Below, piece by piece: positions 1 to 8,866 of a DNA stretch of 10,000 nucleotides. Position numbers and translations under genes: made by a program. This stretch comes from Chromera velia (Eukaryota > Sar > Chromeraceae). The notes under the pieces are model-generated. The model ran no database searches. It was not told the origin of the DNA and was given only the letters and a program-made list of their open reading frames with translations. The stretch's first letter is position 1. Each line of letters opens with the position of its first letter. The stretch is taken from NCBI GenBank assembly GCA_018398765.1, contig JAHBMJ010004368.1:1-10000 (forward strand), written 5' to 3'.

Positions 1-145
1 GGAGAAAGAGAGAGAGACGTCCTCGGGACCGGGTGAAGGCAGGAAGAAGAGGTTCCCTCCCGTTGGGGGAACGTGATTCATGAAGGAAGCTGGGGGGGGG
101 CATTTCATTCAGACGGAGCGAACTGTATGGATTCCTCTCTGCTGC
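1..145 (-). other. Doubtful second exon of a leftward gene (partial)
   Basis: On the - strand one frame stays open from an AG at 146-147 to the window edge, about 48 codons. It would join in phase 0 to the candidate exon at 373-501. The acceptor (CCGAG) is weak and a better-looking CAG lies a few bases away in another phase. The translation is rich in Pro, Ser and Arg and includes a nine-base C run, and I recognise no family. It may be chance open frame in intergenic DNA. Confidence 0.15.
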
Positions 146-234
146 CTCGGACATGCATGAAGGAAGTATGTTCTTCATTTTTCACTTCGCCGTTCGTTCA
201 TAGGAACTCGCGCGCTCAGTCTGCCTGCCTGTCC

Positions 235-260
235 GACTGACTGACTGACTGACTGACTGA
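235..260. repeat. (GACT)n microsatellite
   Basis: About six and a half perfect copies of GACT. A degenerate version of the same word recurs at about 9404-9446 in intron 2 of the DUF1350 gene. Confidence 0.95.
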
Positions 261-372
261 CCTGTCTCCGTTTCGCCGCAACCAAACAAACGCAACCCCC
301 ACCCCCTCGCACGATGCAACCATCCGTTCCCCCCTCTCAAGAACGCTTCTGACTTCTTCTTGCGTAACTCAC

Positions 373-501
373 CTGCTTGAAAGTCAGAGCAGGACAGCAC
401 GAGGGCTCAGGTTCTTCGACAGCCGACGGGTTCAGTCTCTCCCTCAGACTTGCCAGGGACCTCGACCACCCCCCTCTCTCCCTTTCACCTTCCTCCGCCA
501 T
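373..501 (-). CDS. Candidate first exon of a divergent gene, unrecognised
   Basis: A - strand ATG at 501-499 opens 43 codons starting MAEEGERERGG and ending ALTFKQ, directly followed by a strong donor GTGAGT (exon end AAGCAG). The exon is charged and then Pro/Ser/Cys-rich, with no known motif. If real, it would be transcribed divergently from the + gene at 1026, sharing an upstream region of about 520 bases. The same DNA also has a 140-codon open frame on the + strand, so openness alone is poor evidence. The donor is the only real support. Confidence 0.25.
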
Positions 502-851
502 TCTGTTTGCGCAAGCCCACCCACAAACTTGCCAGAGAGAAGAAAGAAAGAACAAAGTGGAGCTCCAAGTGTCGGACAGTCCTGAGCTATCCTGTTCGCC
601 TCGATTCCCCTGCCCTAGAACAGAGACGCTAGACGAGAATCTGGCCCCTTTCGGGCACTTCGCTTCACACGCATGCACGCGCGCATCGGTTGATGGAACT
701 GGGGAGGTCTCTGCACAAACTCACTTCGACTCACTTTCATATCAGCCTCTTTGTGGGCAGAGAAATAGTAGTTCAGGCGGAGCAACGTACACAGTCTGAC
801 AGAACGCCTTACAAACTTATATATTTCTTGTACGCTTGCCATGCGGTTGCC

Positions 852-875
852 TTCGCGCGCGAATGCGCGCGCGAA
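852..875. promoter_or_regulatory. GC-rich palindrome, E2F-like core
   Basis: TTCGCGCGCGAA at 852-863 is a perfect 12-base palindrome, followed at once by TGCGCGCGCGAA. It lies about 150-175 bases upstream of the ATG at 1026. The core resembles the TTTSGCGC consensus of E2F/DP factors, which act in plants and algae as well as animals. The resemblance is only by eye, and CG-rich palindromes can arise by chance in such DNA. Confidence 0.25.
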
Positions 876-910
876 CATGCCGCCTTGCATGTTTTTGAAC
901 TAATTACCAG

Positions 911-940
911 ATCAATCCAGGATAATCCAGGGCATTCCAG
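911..940. repeat. Short 10-base tandem repeat
   Basis: Three imperfect 10-base units, each ending in TCCAG, lie immediately before the (TA)n tract. The role is unknown; the position in the probable 5' flank of the + gene is the only context. Confidence 0.5.
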
Positions 941-942
941 AG

Positions 943-969
943 CATATATATATATATATATATATATAT
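943..969. repeat. (TA)n tract in the 5' flank of the + gene
   Basis: An uninterrupted alternating TA tract of about 26 bases ends about 57 bases before the ATG at 1026. It could serve as a TATA-like promoter element or be a plain microsatellite; the sequence cannot tell which. Confidence 0.8.
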
Positions 970-1025
970 TTCGATCATTTGATTCGATCCAAGACTGATC
1001 GATTGAATCCCTCAATTCCCATTTT

Positions 1026-1159
1026 ATGACCCTCACAGATCGTAGGGCATCGATCGTTTTCTTACGCATCGAGGGAAACGCGAAACATGAGTCAGATGGA
1101 GTCAGGAAACTGTCCTGCTGCATGCGGAACTTCATCGCCAAAGTTTACTCCAACAACTT
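1026..1159 (+). CDS. Exon 1 of the unrecognised + gene
   Basis: Encodes residues 1-44 and two bases of codon 45, ending CAACAACTT before GTGAGT. The C-terminal half (VRKLSCCMRNFIAKVYSNN) is amphipathic and protein-like. An alternative reading takes the exon as starting at 1039 after an apparent CCTCACAG acceptor; both use the same frame. Confidence 0.6.
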
Positions 1160-2652
1160 GTGAGTCACTCTTCTCTTCTGCTTCTCCTCTGTCTGTTCTT
1201 ACTACAAAAAGGTGTTGTTTGTGTTAAACTTTTTTGGCAGTCCCCTCAAGTCCCAGCATGTGTGTATTAATTCGATCTCTCACTTTTTGGTCCTTCAAAC
1301 GTCAATTTATGCAGCCAGCGAGATCACCAGCTGTTGAGCGAAAACCAGAGGATGAGCGAGAAGCTGAACGAGTTGCTCAAAAGGGAGCAAGAACGGATGA
1401 GAATGACGCAACCGAGCAGCAGAGGTGAGCGTGATTCTTCACAGTTTTTTTCTTGATGCCAAACATCTTCTGCAACCCAGGTACCAACCCATCCGGCCCG
1501 CTCTGGAATGCCTTGTTTTGTGGTGACCGTCTTGGTCTGTCGACTGCTGCAATCAATCCATGAAAAGTGTTTCACCCTTTCTTCGAGCGTTTCCTCCTTC
1601 TCGTCTGCATCTGCCCCGGGCCGGCCTCTTGAAAAATTCGCCTAGCGCCGGAACGCATTCCAATCCAATTAACATATCTGACGGTCCGCCCGTCTGTCAC
1701 CTGCTGTCAGGTCTCTTCGTTCGATCTGCAGTTGGACGAACAGAGCAACGTTCAGCGATGCTGCAGGGCATATTTCGGTGTTCCTGATTTCCCTGCTGTT
1801 GTGATCCTTACTTGATCGATTGAGGCGTGAGTGACCGCACAGGAAAGGCCCTTTCCGATGTTTGTTTGCTCTTCTGCAGAGCTTACGCAAAGGAGTTTAA
1901 CGACTTCAAGAAGAAGGAAACAAACATTGTGAAGTTCGCATCGGGCATCCAGAAGAAGCAGAGGGGGGGGAACAGAGAAGTCCAGAAGCCGACCCTGACG
2001 ATTGAGCCCCTGGTGACGAAGTATAAGGTGGTGATGAAGTGGGGAAAGTACAAGGGGGGGAATGTGAAGGAAACTGCCTATCTTTCTCGAAAGCCCGGAG
2101 CTACTTGGACTGCAGAGGGGATCCTCAATCATAGCAGCTCTGAGGATTTTGGCTGCCCTCTCGCAAAGGCACTGGTCAGTCAAGATGGCAGAATTAAAGC
2201 GCTGCAGTGAATGATCGAACTCGGGATGACTCAGTCTGCATGATCGAGTCTGAGAGACCTAGGGCTGAGGAATCAAATTGAATGCTCTTCACGTGGCTTG
2301 ACAATGTTCGTCTGCGTCCTGTCTGCATCAGCCTGCATGTCGGACTAAGTCTTGGGTTTTCTGGACCCACGTACTATTTCCCCCTTCGGCCCACCTTTGC
2401 TTGATCAAACCGGCTGATCAAACATTTCCATCACATACTTTAATGCTGGTTTGACATTCATTCATTCGTGTGCAGATCTTCTTTGTGACTCGCCCTGCCG
2501 AAGAGACGAGCTCGTCCTTCTTTGATGACTCTGAGGCAATCAAGAAAGCCCTGAGCATAGAGAAAGAAGACAAGGTGATGTTTCACTGCGCGGATGATCA
2601 CGTCCCTCTGGCCAACAATGCGGAGTCCGACGTCCGAGCTCGAGGAACGTGA
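1026..2652 (+). CDS. Unrecognised 237-residue coiled-coil protein, four exons
   Basis: Exons 1026-1159, 1315-1424, 1882-2174 and 2476-2652 join to 714 bases, 237 codons plus TGA. The start is the first ATG after an in-frame TGA at 996-998 (MTLTDRR...). Donors are GTGAGT, GTGAGC and GTCAGT; acceptors are ATGCAG, GCAGAG and GTGCAG. Residues 46-75 are Glu/Lys/Arg-rich with regularly spaced Leu and Met (LLSENQRM..KLNELLKR), a likely coiled coil. Residues 84-125 are strongly basic. The rest mixes charged and beta-prone stretches (EPLVTKYKVVMKW) and ends polar. There is no signal peptide or membrane segment. G/C-rich third positions in exon 2 favour this frame over a competing open frame. I do not recognise the family. 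The weakest point is the exon 2 to exon 3 junction, where a further small exon is possible. Confidence 0.6.
1315..1424 (+). CDS. Exon 2 of the unrecognised + gene (coiled coil)
   Basis: Follows TTTATGCAG and ends AGCAGCAGAG before GTGAGC. It enters in phase 2 and leaves in phase 1. A shifted frame is also open (using the AG four bases later), but its third positions are A/T-rich while this frame's are G/C-rich, so this frame is preferred. Confidence 0.65.
1882..2174 (+). CDS. Exon 3 of the unrecognised + gene
   Basis: Longest exon, 97 codons, with a Lys-rich start (KEFNDFKKKE) and a central beta-prone part. The acceptor is CTGCAGAG; the canonical CAG two bases earlier would leave the frame one phase off unless another exon precedes it. 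It ends GCACTG before GTCAGT. Reading through that donor hits TGA at 2208-2210, so a retained intron would truncate the protein. Two near-identical G-runs encode the Gly-Gly pairs at about 1967 and 2055. Confidence 0.65.
2476..2652 (+). CDS. Terminal exon of the unrecognised + gene
   Basis: Follows TTCGTGTGCAG and joins in phase 0, giving LAKAL-IFFVTRPAEE. It encodes 58 residues and the stop TGA at 2650-2652. The segment is acidic in the middle and has a C-H-D-D-H pattern (FHCADDHVP) near the end, suggestive of metal binding but not matched to any family I know. Confidence 0.6.
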   Translation: MFFVTRPAEETSSSFFDDSEAIKKALSIEKEDKVMFHCADDHVPLANNAESDVRARGT

Positions 2653-2921
2653 AGTCCCTGACAGGCGGAGTTGTTTGTTCAACAGGATTGTACTGTAACA
2701 TACACAGAATTGCTGTTAAGGTTCTTCGAGAGCCCTGAGTGAAGGTCTGCGCGGCTTTCTTTAGTCTTTCACATCAGCTTTTCAGCCGACATTATATACA
2801 ATTTATTTTTAGTTGACTTAAAATATTATGTCTAGCGGTATTTACCGGCAGACCCCCTTACAATTTTATTACCATGCATCATGAGATTGGCAATGCTTTA
2901 AGCGGGAACTTACAATAAATT

Positions 2922-2948
2922 ATTGCAATTATTTCAATTAATTGCAAT
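2922..2948. repeat. Inverted repeat ATTGCAATT / AATTGCAAT
   Basis: Nine-base arms at 2922-2930 and 2940-2948 are separated by nine bases. The core ATTGCAAT is itself palindromic. It sits inside the AT-rich island and could fold into a weak hairpin. Confidence 0.5.
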
Positions 2949-3766
2949 ATATTGCTATTAGGTCGATTTTGTAGGAAAAGTTTATAATTACCGTATGTTG
3001 CGCTAGTCTAGCTTCCTTCGCCACTCAAAAATTCTCAATCACCTATAAGCTCTCCATGTCTTCCCACGACCATGCCTTATCTGTTAGGGACGGCTGATCA
3101 TCCTTCTCTATCCGAGTGCGCCCGCTACTGTTGTTCCACCCTCGACGCTTACTCTTCGTACCTCTCCCCTGGTGCCCCGAGGGTGTTTTGGCTTCTGTAA
3201 GACGATTTTTCGCTCCAGACCCCTGTCTACCGGCTAACACTTATTAAAACAATTGGAGTTATACTCTTAATTAACTTATCAGACCGGTCTTGTCTTTCGA
3301 TTAACCTGTCTTTCAGTCACTCTAAACTTGAGTCTAAAAGATAAAAAAGAAGAACCTCTAGTTCTTTGAAACTTCTTCCTCTATGCCGGTTGTCATAAAT
3401 ATATATATAGACACCACTGGCAGTACAGGTGTATGCCCGCTGGCTGTGTTATATGTCCTGCTAGATGTTCTGCAAAGCCGATATCCCTCTAGTTTGACCA
3501 GCCTTTTGATGCCGTTATAAAGTGTATAAGATACCACTTCAGCCAATGTTGCTCCAAAAGGTGCCAGAAGAAGAACTTCTGAGTTTAACTTCATACAGAT
3601 GCTATCGTCATTCAAAGTTAGCCTCAATTAAGCTACCAAAAGTAGAGGCGCCTATAACGAGTTCACCACACTACATTCTATAGACTACATTCAACTTAAT
3701 TTTAAAAGAAACAAAAAATTGGTCAAATAATATAAATGAGTTGTTTTCATCTGTTTTTAATTTCTA

Positions 3767-3784
3767 TTGAAACAATCGTTTCAA
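3767..3784. repeat. Inverted repeat TTGAAAC / GTTTCAA
   Basis: Perfect seven-base arms flank a four-base loop near the right end of the AT-rich island. This could be a small hairpin; no T run follows that would suggest a terminator. Confidence 0.5.
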
Positions 3785-4470
3785 ATTCTCGTTAAAGTGA
3801 CATAAAATAATAATTATTAAGCTAGCAAGGCAGTGTCAGTAACTAGATCAGTAAGCCGTGTCTCACAGCTTAGCTTCATATTCATTTTTTTTTTCTACTT
3901 ACTTCTCGCTTTTTTACCCTGAAGACTCATTTCCACACTCTTTTTTTTTTTGTTTCCTCTTCTATAATACGTGCATCAGATTGTCTAATTGTACATCTAA
4001 CTTTCGAATTCAAGTTCAAGTTTCTGCTCAGAGCTTTCCTTTTCAATTTTCTTTCCTTTTCCGTCCACTGCTTTCTCCTCCCCCACCTGTTTTTTTTTCT
4101 CTTCAAAACTTTCCTTTTTGATTTTTTATGCCTCTGTGATACAGTCATCTGCGATTGGGAAATTCGTTGTCTAGACTGGATTTTTTTCCCTCTACAAAAT
4201 TCACTGTTTTTTATTTCTCATTCTTTCTTTCACTAGCTGTCTTGCTTCTTCGGAATTGAAAGGGTCCTCGCTCTTTGCAACTTTGCTGTGCCTTTCACTC
4301 TCCCCTGGATCCATCTCACTTCTTCAGTTCACAAGTGAAACTGCACTCTCAACCCACTGAATTAACTTTCCGGAAGTTTTCCTTCCCTTCTCGTCCTTCA
4401 CTGATTGTCTTCCTCTTGTTCCCTTCAGGATCCCCTCTCCTGATATGTCTCCGAAAAGTCTGTAGGTTGA

Positions 4471-4591
4471 TTTCTTTCTTTCTTTCTTTCTTTCTTCCTT
4501 TCTTTCTTTCTTTCTTCCTTCCTTCCTTCCTTCCTTTCTTCCTTCCTTCCTTTCTTTCTTCCTTCCTTCCTTCCTTCCTTCCTTCCTTCCT
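4471..4591. repeat. (TTTC)n/(TTCC)n compound microsatellite
   Basis: About 120 bases of TTTC units that grade into TTCC units, all pyrimidine on the + strand. Translations of it are pure FLPS or KERK low-complexity and are not genes. Confidence 0.95.
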
Positions 4592-4966
4592 CGCCTACAA
4601 CCTTCGTCTTCCAACTTTGCAGCTCCACAGGTGCAGTCGAGGAGGTCTTCTCTTTTCTCTCTCTATTCCTACGATAAACCCAACTGCTGGCCGCACCGCT
4701 TGTTCCCCGACTGAGTCAGTCCCTGCCCCCCACTGCCCTCACCCCAAACACGTGGATTAAATGAGAAAAGGAAAAGACAGAGAAATCTTTTCTCCATGCG
4801 TCAGTGTAGGATGGATGAAGGGAACGAATCTGTCTCCAGAAACCGCATGGAGGCACCCGCTCATCCTAGCACACAGTCGAACGAAAGCACATACATCTCT
4901 CGTCATATCTTCGCGTCAGGTCACGCACTTTGCTGCAACAACGTAGTCTGTCCGTCCGTACCGACT

Positions 4967-5173
4967 TCACTTTCCTGATTTAGCTCGGACAGACTTCATG
5001 CCCTTGATCCGACTGGACACTTCCCATATGAGCGACTCGATCTCTGCACCCCGTGACGGAGGGAGCGGCCCCGACAGGCCGTCAGAAAACGAAACCGAAG
5101 GCCCTTCTGCCCCCGCCACCCCCGTCCCCTCCCCCCCCTCTGCCCCGAAGCCACCTTCGAGAGCCGCCCGCGC
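4967..5173 (-). CDS. DUF1350 gene, terminal exon H
   Basis: Follows CGCAACAG, joins in phase 0 and ends at TGA (4969-4967). It encodes 68 residues: a short helix (ARAALEGG), a Gly/Glu-rich stretch, a Pro/Ser linker, then EIESLIWEVSSRIKGMK and a basic end. This tail is outside the conserved DUF1350 core. Confidence 0.8.
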   Translation of the reverse strand, partial: ARAALEGGFGAEGGEGTGVAGAEGPSVSFSDGLSGPLPPSRGAEIESLIWEVSSRIKGMKSVRAKSGK

Positions 5174-6929
5174 CTGTTGCGGCAGAAACGATAACAACTG
5201 CATATGTGTGCACGCAGGTGCATGGGTGCATGGACACATAAAGCAAAGATGCTCATTACAGCATGTACACACTCAAATGCAGACACACGAACTTGTGCAC
5301 TTGCAGACACCTGTCAACACGGAAACTTCTTTTCTTTCTTTCTGTCTTTCTTCTTTTTTCTTTTTCTTCCTTTCTATCTTTCTTTGTGTGTTTTTTTTCT
5401 TTTTATTCCTTCCTTCCTTTCTTTCTTTCTTTCTTTCTTTCGTTCTTTTTTTTTTTCTTTTTCTTCCTTTCTATCTTTCTTTCTTTTTTTTTTTCTTTTT
5501 ATTCCTTCCTTTCTTCCTTCCTTCCTTCCTTCCTTCTTTTCTTTCTTTTCGTGAAACTTGTGAGATGACAATTCTTTCCCCAGTTGCTCTCCTCTCCTCA
5601 CATCACAATGAGCATCCATCCTGATCTGCTGTTCACACTCCCTCTGCCCCTTCTCCCTCCAGACCTGCAAGAACGCATCTGAGTTTGGCGTTGTGTGCGT
5701 TCCCCGTAGCTGCACGAAGGAGAGCCCCTCCAGGCTGTCCCCTGCCGAGCTTTGGAGGGCGTTCAACAACTGGGCCGACTGGTCAATGCCTGCTCGCGTG
5801 CAGAACAGGACAGGAAGGAGCTCAGACAGACTTTGAGTCCCATGCAGGGGTGCATATGCACTGAAGTTCAAAATTGACGTTTTGCTTGCACCTTTTTTCT
5901 TCGGTCCATGGATCGATCGATGCGCTGTTCATGCAACATTCAGCGCCCTATTGTATTGGAATAATTTCTTTTGCTTCCTTTTTGTAATTTCCCCCCCTTC
6001 TGGTTCTCCGCCTTCCCTTGTCTTCAACAGAAAGAAAGAAAGAAAGAAAGAAAGAGAGGAAGGAAAACGAATGCGCCGGACTGGTGGAGTGAGTGCATGT
6101 CGGCAGCTATGAAAAAGAAAGAAAGCACGCGCGCTCGCGTGCGTCTGTATATGTGTGTGTGTATGTGTGTGTTCACACGTGTGCGCGAATTTCTGCAGCA
6201 AGCAGGTAGATGATTCTTTCTCAAATCCGCCTTCATCTTTCCAAATGCAACAAATCAGACTGACTGATCGACTTCTAATGTCAAAACGAATGAATCCATG
6301 AGCGAACGAGTCATTTGTTCATTCACGCATCCATCGAGTCAAAAGAAAGAAAGAAAACCCATGCCTTATGTATCCACGCACCCCCCCTGAATGATGATCG
6401 AATGCACTGACCGACTAATCCACTCACCCAAACACCTACCCACCAACCATCGTTCTCGAACTGGACGATCACGTTCTCCCTCACGATGTTGCCCTCCTTG
6501 CAGATGCTCATCGCCTCCCTGGGAGTCGGGGAGAACCGGAAACCCTGGAGGTCCGAGGAGGAACCCTGCATGGATGCATGGATGCACGATGCAAGTTCGA
6601 AGAGGTAGGTAGTCAGTCACACACGCAGCTGCACACACACGCGCGCGCGCCCGCCAGAGAAGGGGGCGAGGGGGGGGGCGGGACAGAGGGAAGGAGAAGG
6701 AGAGGCAGACTGCGAGGGAGAGACAGCTAGGGAAGGAGAGGGAGACGTGGGGGAAGAGAAAGAAGAAAGGGATCACCAGACAAACAGATGTCCTCCCTCC
6801 CTGCCTCCCTCGGGGTTCCAGTCCTCCCCACGGAACGCTCCATCGATTGGTTTTGTGCCAAAAACCCGTTGCGTGCGTTGTGGGACCACAGATGTTCTCT
6901 TCCCCAGCAACGGAAGGAAACAAATGGGG

Positions 6930-6966
<37 letters not shown>

Positions 6967-7309
6967 GGAAGAAAGGAAGAACGAAAGAAAGAGAGAGAGA
7001 ACCAAGGAAGAATGGAAGGAAGGAAAGAGTGAAAAGCGAAGGTATGTATCCTAAGCCAACGAACGCACATGCACGCACATGCACCTGGAGAAACGCCGCC
7101 AGAGCTCCGAAGATTTCCATTTGGGGATCTCCCCCGAGGGATCCTGCCATCCCGCCCTTCACGTCCATCGCCAAGAGGCTCCCCAAACCCCGCATCAGAT
7201 TTTGACGGGCGTTGCTGGAGTCGTAGTAGTCGTCGCCTCGCAGGGCTGAAATCATTCCGCCCATGTAAAGGAATGAAGAAGGAAGGAAGGAAGGAAGGAA
7301 AACATCCGT

Positions 7310-7348
<39 letters not shown>

Positions 7349-8394
7349 AGAATGCCTGGGTGCATAGAATTCGTACACGAAGACACGAACATACACAAAA
7401 CGAATTTGACACAGAAAGACTCATGAGAGAGATCTGCAGGTGGGGGCCTGCATGTACCCAGCTGGTTACATTTGTTTTCATGCATTCATGTATTCTGTAT
7501 GTATGAAAAAGAATTCTGCATGAAAATAAATGCATACATAGAAAGACTTGTGAGAGAGATCTGCAAGCGGGGGGGTCTGCATGTAGCCACCAGAAAGAAC
7601 AAACAATCTATCGATAACAAAAAGTCACCCCGCACACACACACATATTGTCAACAACAATATGGATCTCTCACCCCCCTACTCTCCTCATCATGAGTCTG
7701 GCCGATTTACCCGGAGGAATGTCCTGGAGGCCTTCATTCATTTATGTATGCATCTATGTACGAATGCACCTTTATGTACGCATGCAATGAATGCATTTCT
7801 GTATGAATGCATGCTGATTTACCAAGAGGAATATTCTGGAGGCCTTCATTCATTTATGTATGCATCTATGTACGCATGCACCTTTTATGAATGCATACAG
7901 AAAAAAAAATTACCCGGAGGAATATTCTGGAGGCCGGACACGAACCCCGACACCAGGTCCCCCAGACCCGAGGGGTCCCCCTGGTTGACGGCAGGTGAGG
8001 ACGAGTAGAAGGAAGAGGGGGAGGAAGAGGGGGAGCTGCCGACACCAAGCGACGAGAGTATCATTTGGGTCTCTCGTAAAAAGGGGACCGCTTTCTCTGC
8101 ATCCATCCATCCATCATGCACAGGAAGAGAAAGAGAAAGAGAAATAGAAACGAAGAAGCGGACCCGATCGATGCGTTCCAGTCTAGTTCTGGATACACGG
8201 ACTGCGATCGTGAGTGCACAATTCACGTTAATATTATCTTCTTTCTCTTTCTGAACCGTCAAAAGTTTGCCGCTCACCTGCGTGCATTCCTTCTCTCCTT
8301 GCTTCTCTCCTTGCTTCTCTCCCTGCTTCTCTCCTTGCTTCTCTCCTTGCTTCTCTCCTTGCTTCTCTCCTTGCTTCTCGTATACTGCCGTAAG

Positions 8395-8425
<31 letters not shown>

Positions 8426-8696
8426 TGAGACACACGCACGCACACGCACAGAAGTCCTGCAGACTTCCGAGCTACAGGAAGGAAGTCGCTTGGGGGAGAA
8501 GCCGAAGAGAAGTAGAGGGAGGCCTCTCCCAGGAAGTGCACGGGAGACAGGAGAGGAAGGAGCTGAGCAGGGCAGAGTGGGAGACGACTGGAAGGAAGGA
8601 AGGAAGAAAGAAGAAAGGAACGGTTCCCCCTTCTTTTTCAAGAGAGAATTAAAAAGGGAGGGAGAGAGACAAAGAAAGTACACAGACACACAGACA

Positions 8697-8733
<37 letters not shown>

Positions 8734-8740
8734 GGAGAGG

Positions 8741-8779
<39 letters not shown>

Positions 8780-8834
8780 GCAGGCAGGCAGACAGACAGA
8801 CAATATGTTTCTTCTTCTCCCTTCTTTTCTTCAT

Positions 8835-8866
<32 letters not shown>

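Larger units (their letters stand above)
2790..3860. other. AT-rich island of unknown origin
   Basis: Base composition changes sharply here compared with both neighbours, and the simple repeats typical of the rest of the window are absent. It holds two - strand open frames, 3627-3358 (89 codons) and 3240-3043 (65 codons), the second basic and Gly/Ser/Lys-rich. Neither has a motif I recognise. I found no clear terminal inverted repeats or target-site duplication. It could be an old insertion such as a decayed transposon or organelle DNA, or just an isochore shift. Confidence 0.45.
2653..4966. other. Spacer between convergent genes, no supported gene
   Basis: This 2.3-kb stretch separates the 3' ends of the two convergent genes. 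It begins with ordinary-composition 3' flank; AATAAA at 2914-2919 is a possible polyadenylation signal for the + gene, 262 bases after its stop. About 2790-3860 is AT-rich. About 3880-4660 is pyrimidine-rich on the + strand with T runs and a large (TTTC/TTCC) tract. About 4600-4966 returns to flank composition and would be the 3' untranslated or downstream region of the DUF1350 gene. Open frames here are short and low in complexity. Confidence 0.7.
7706..7895. repeat. Tandem duplication of intron segment plus exon-D end
   Basis: Two units, about 7706-7775 and 7818-7887, share the 21-base exon-like block, the donor side, and about 40 bases of the upstream (on the - strand) intron made of TGCAT/GTAC/GAATG words. 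A third copy of only the 21-base block and donor is the true end of exon D at 7908-7934. The unit period is 112 bases. Confidence 0.85.

Noticed and set aside
1090-1424. Alternative + strand reading MSQMESGN... joined to RSPAVERKPEDE...
   Set aside because: Open and spliceable, but third positions are A/T-rich against G/C-rich in the chosen frame, and it lacks the coiled-coil pattern.
3850-4150. Short + and - open frames in the T-rich part of the spacer
   Set aside because: Translations are Phe/Ser or Lys/Arg low-complexity created by T runs.
4275-4760. 161-codon open frame on the + strand in the spacer
   Set aside because: More than a quarter of it is the TTTC/TTCC microsatellite, and the rest has no motif or codon bias.
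4998-5624. 208-codon open frame on the + strand
   Set aside because: It is antisense to terminal exon H and then reads through the TTTC repeat as poly Phe/Ser/Leu.
5374-5871. Full 165-codon open frame on the - strand as one exon
   Set aside because: Only 5789-5665 is coding. The upstream part breaks the FENDG-IDQ join and the downstream part is GAAA repeat translation.
6366-7535. 389-codon open frame on the - strand
   Set aside because: It runs through exons E and F in wrong frames and through (CA)n and purine repeats that translate as CVCVCV and SFLPSF. The exons it covers have a better, motif-supported frame.
8290-8425. CRISPR-like array
   Set aside because: Units of 12 and 4 bases are directly tandem, with no unique spacers; this is an intronic minisatellite in a eukaryote.
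7885-8541. - strand open frame with (EKQG)n repeat peptide and an upstream VHFLGEASLYFSS segment
   Set aside because: The repeat is the 12-base minisatellite in an intron. Exon C joins exon D directly in phase and completes FNNFPAEKAVPF, leaving no place for the 8440-8541 segment.
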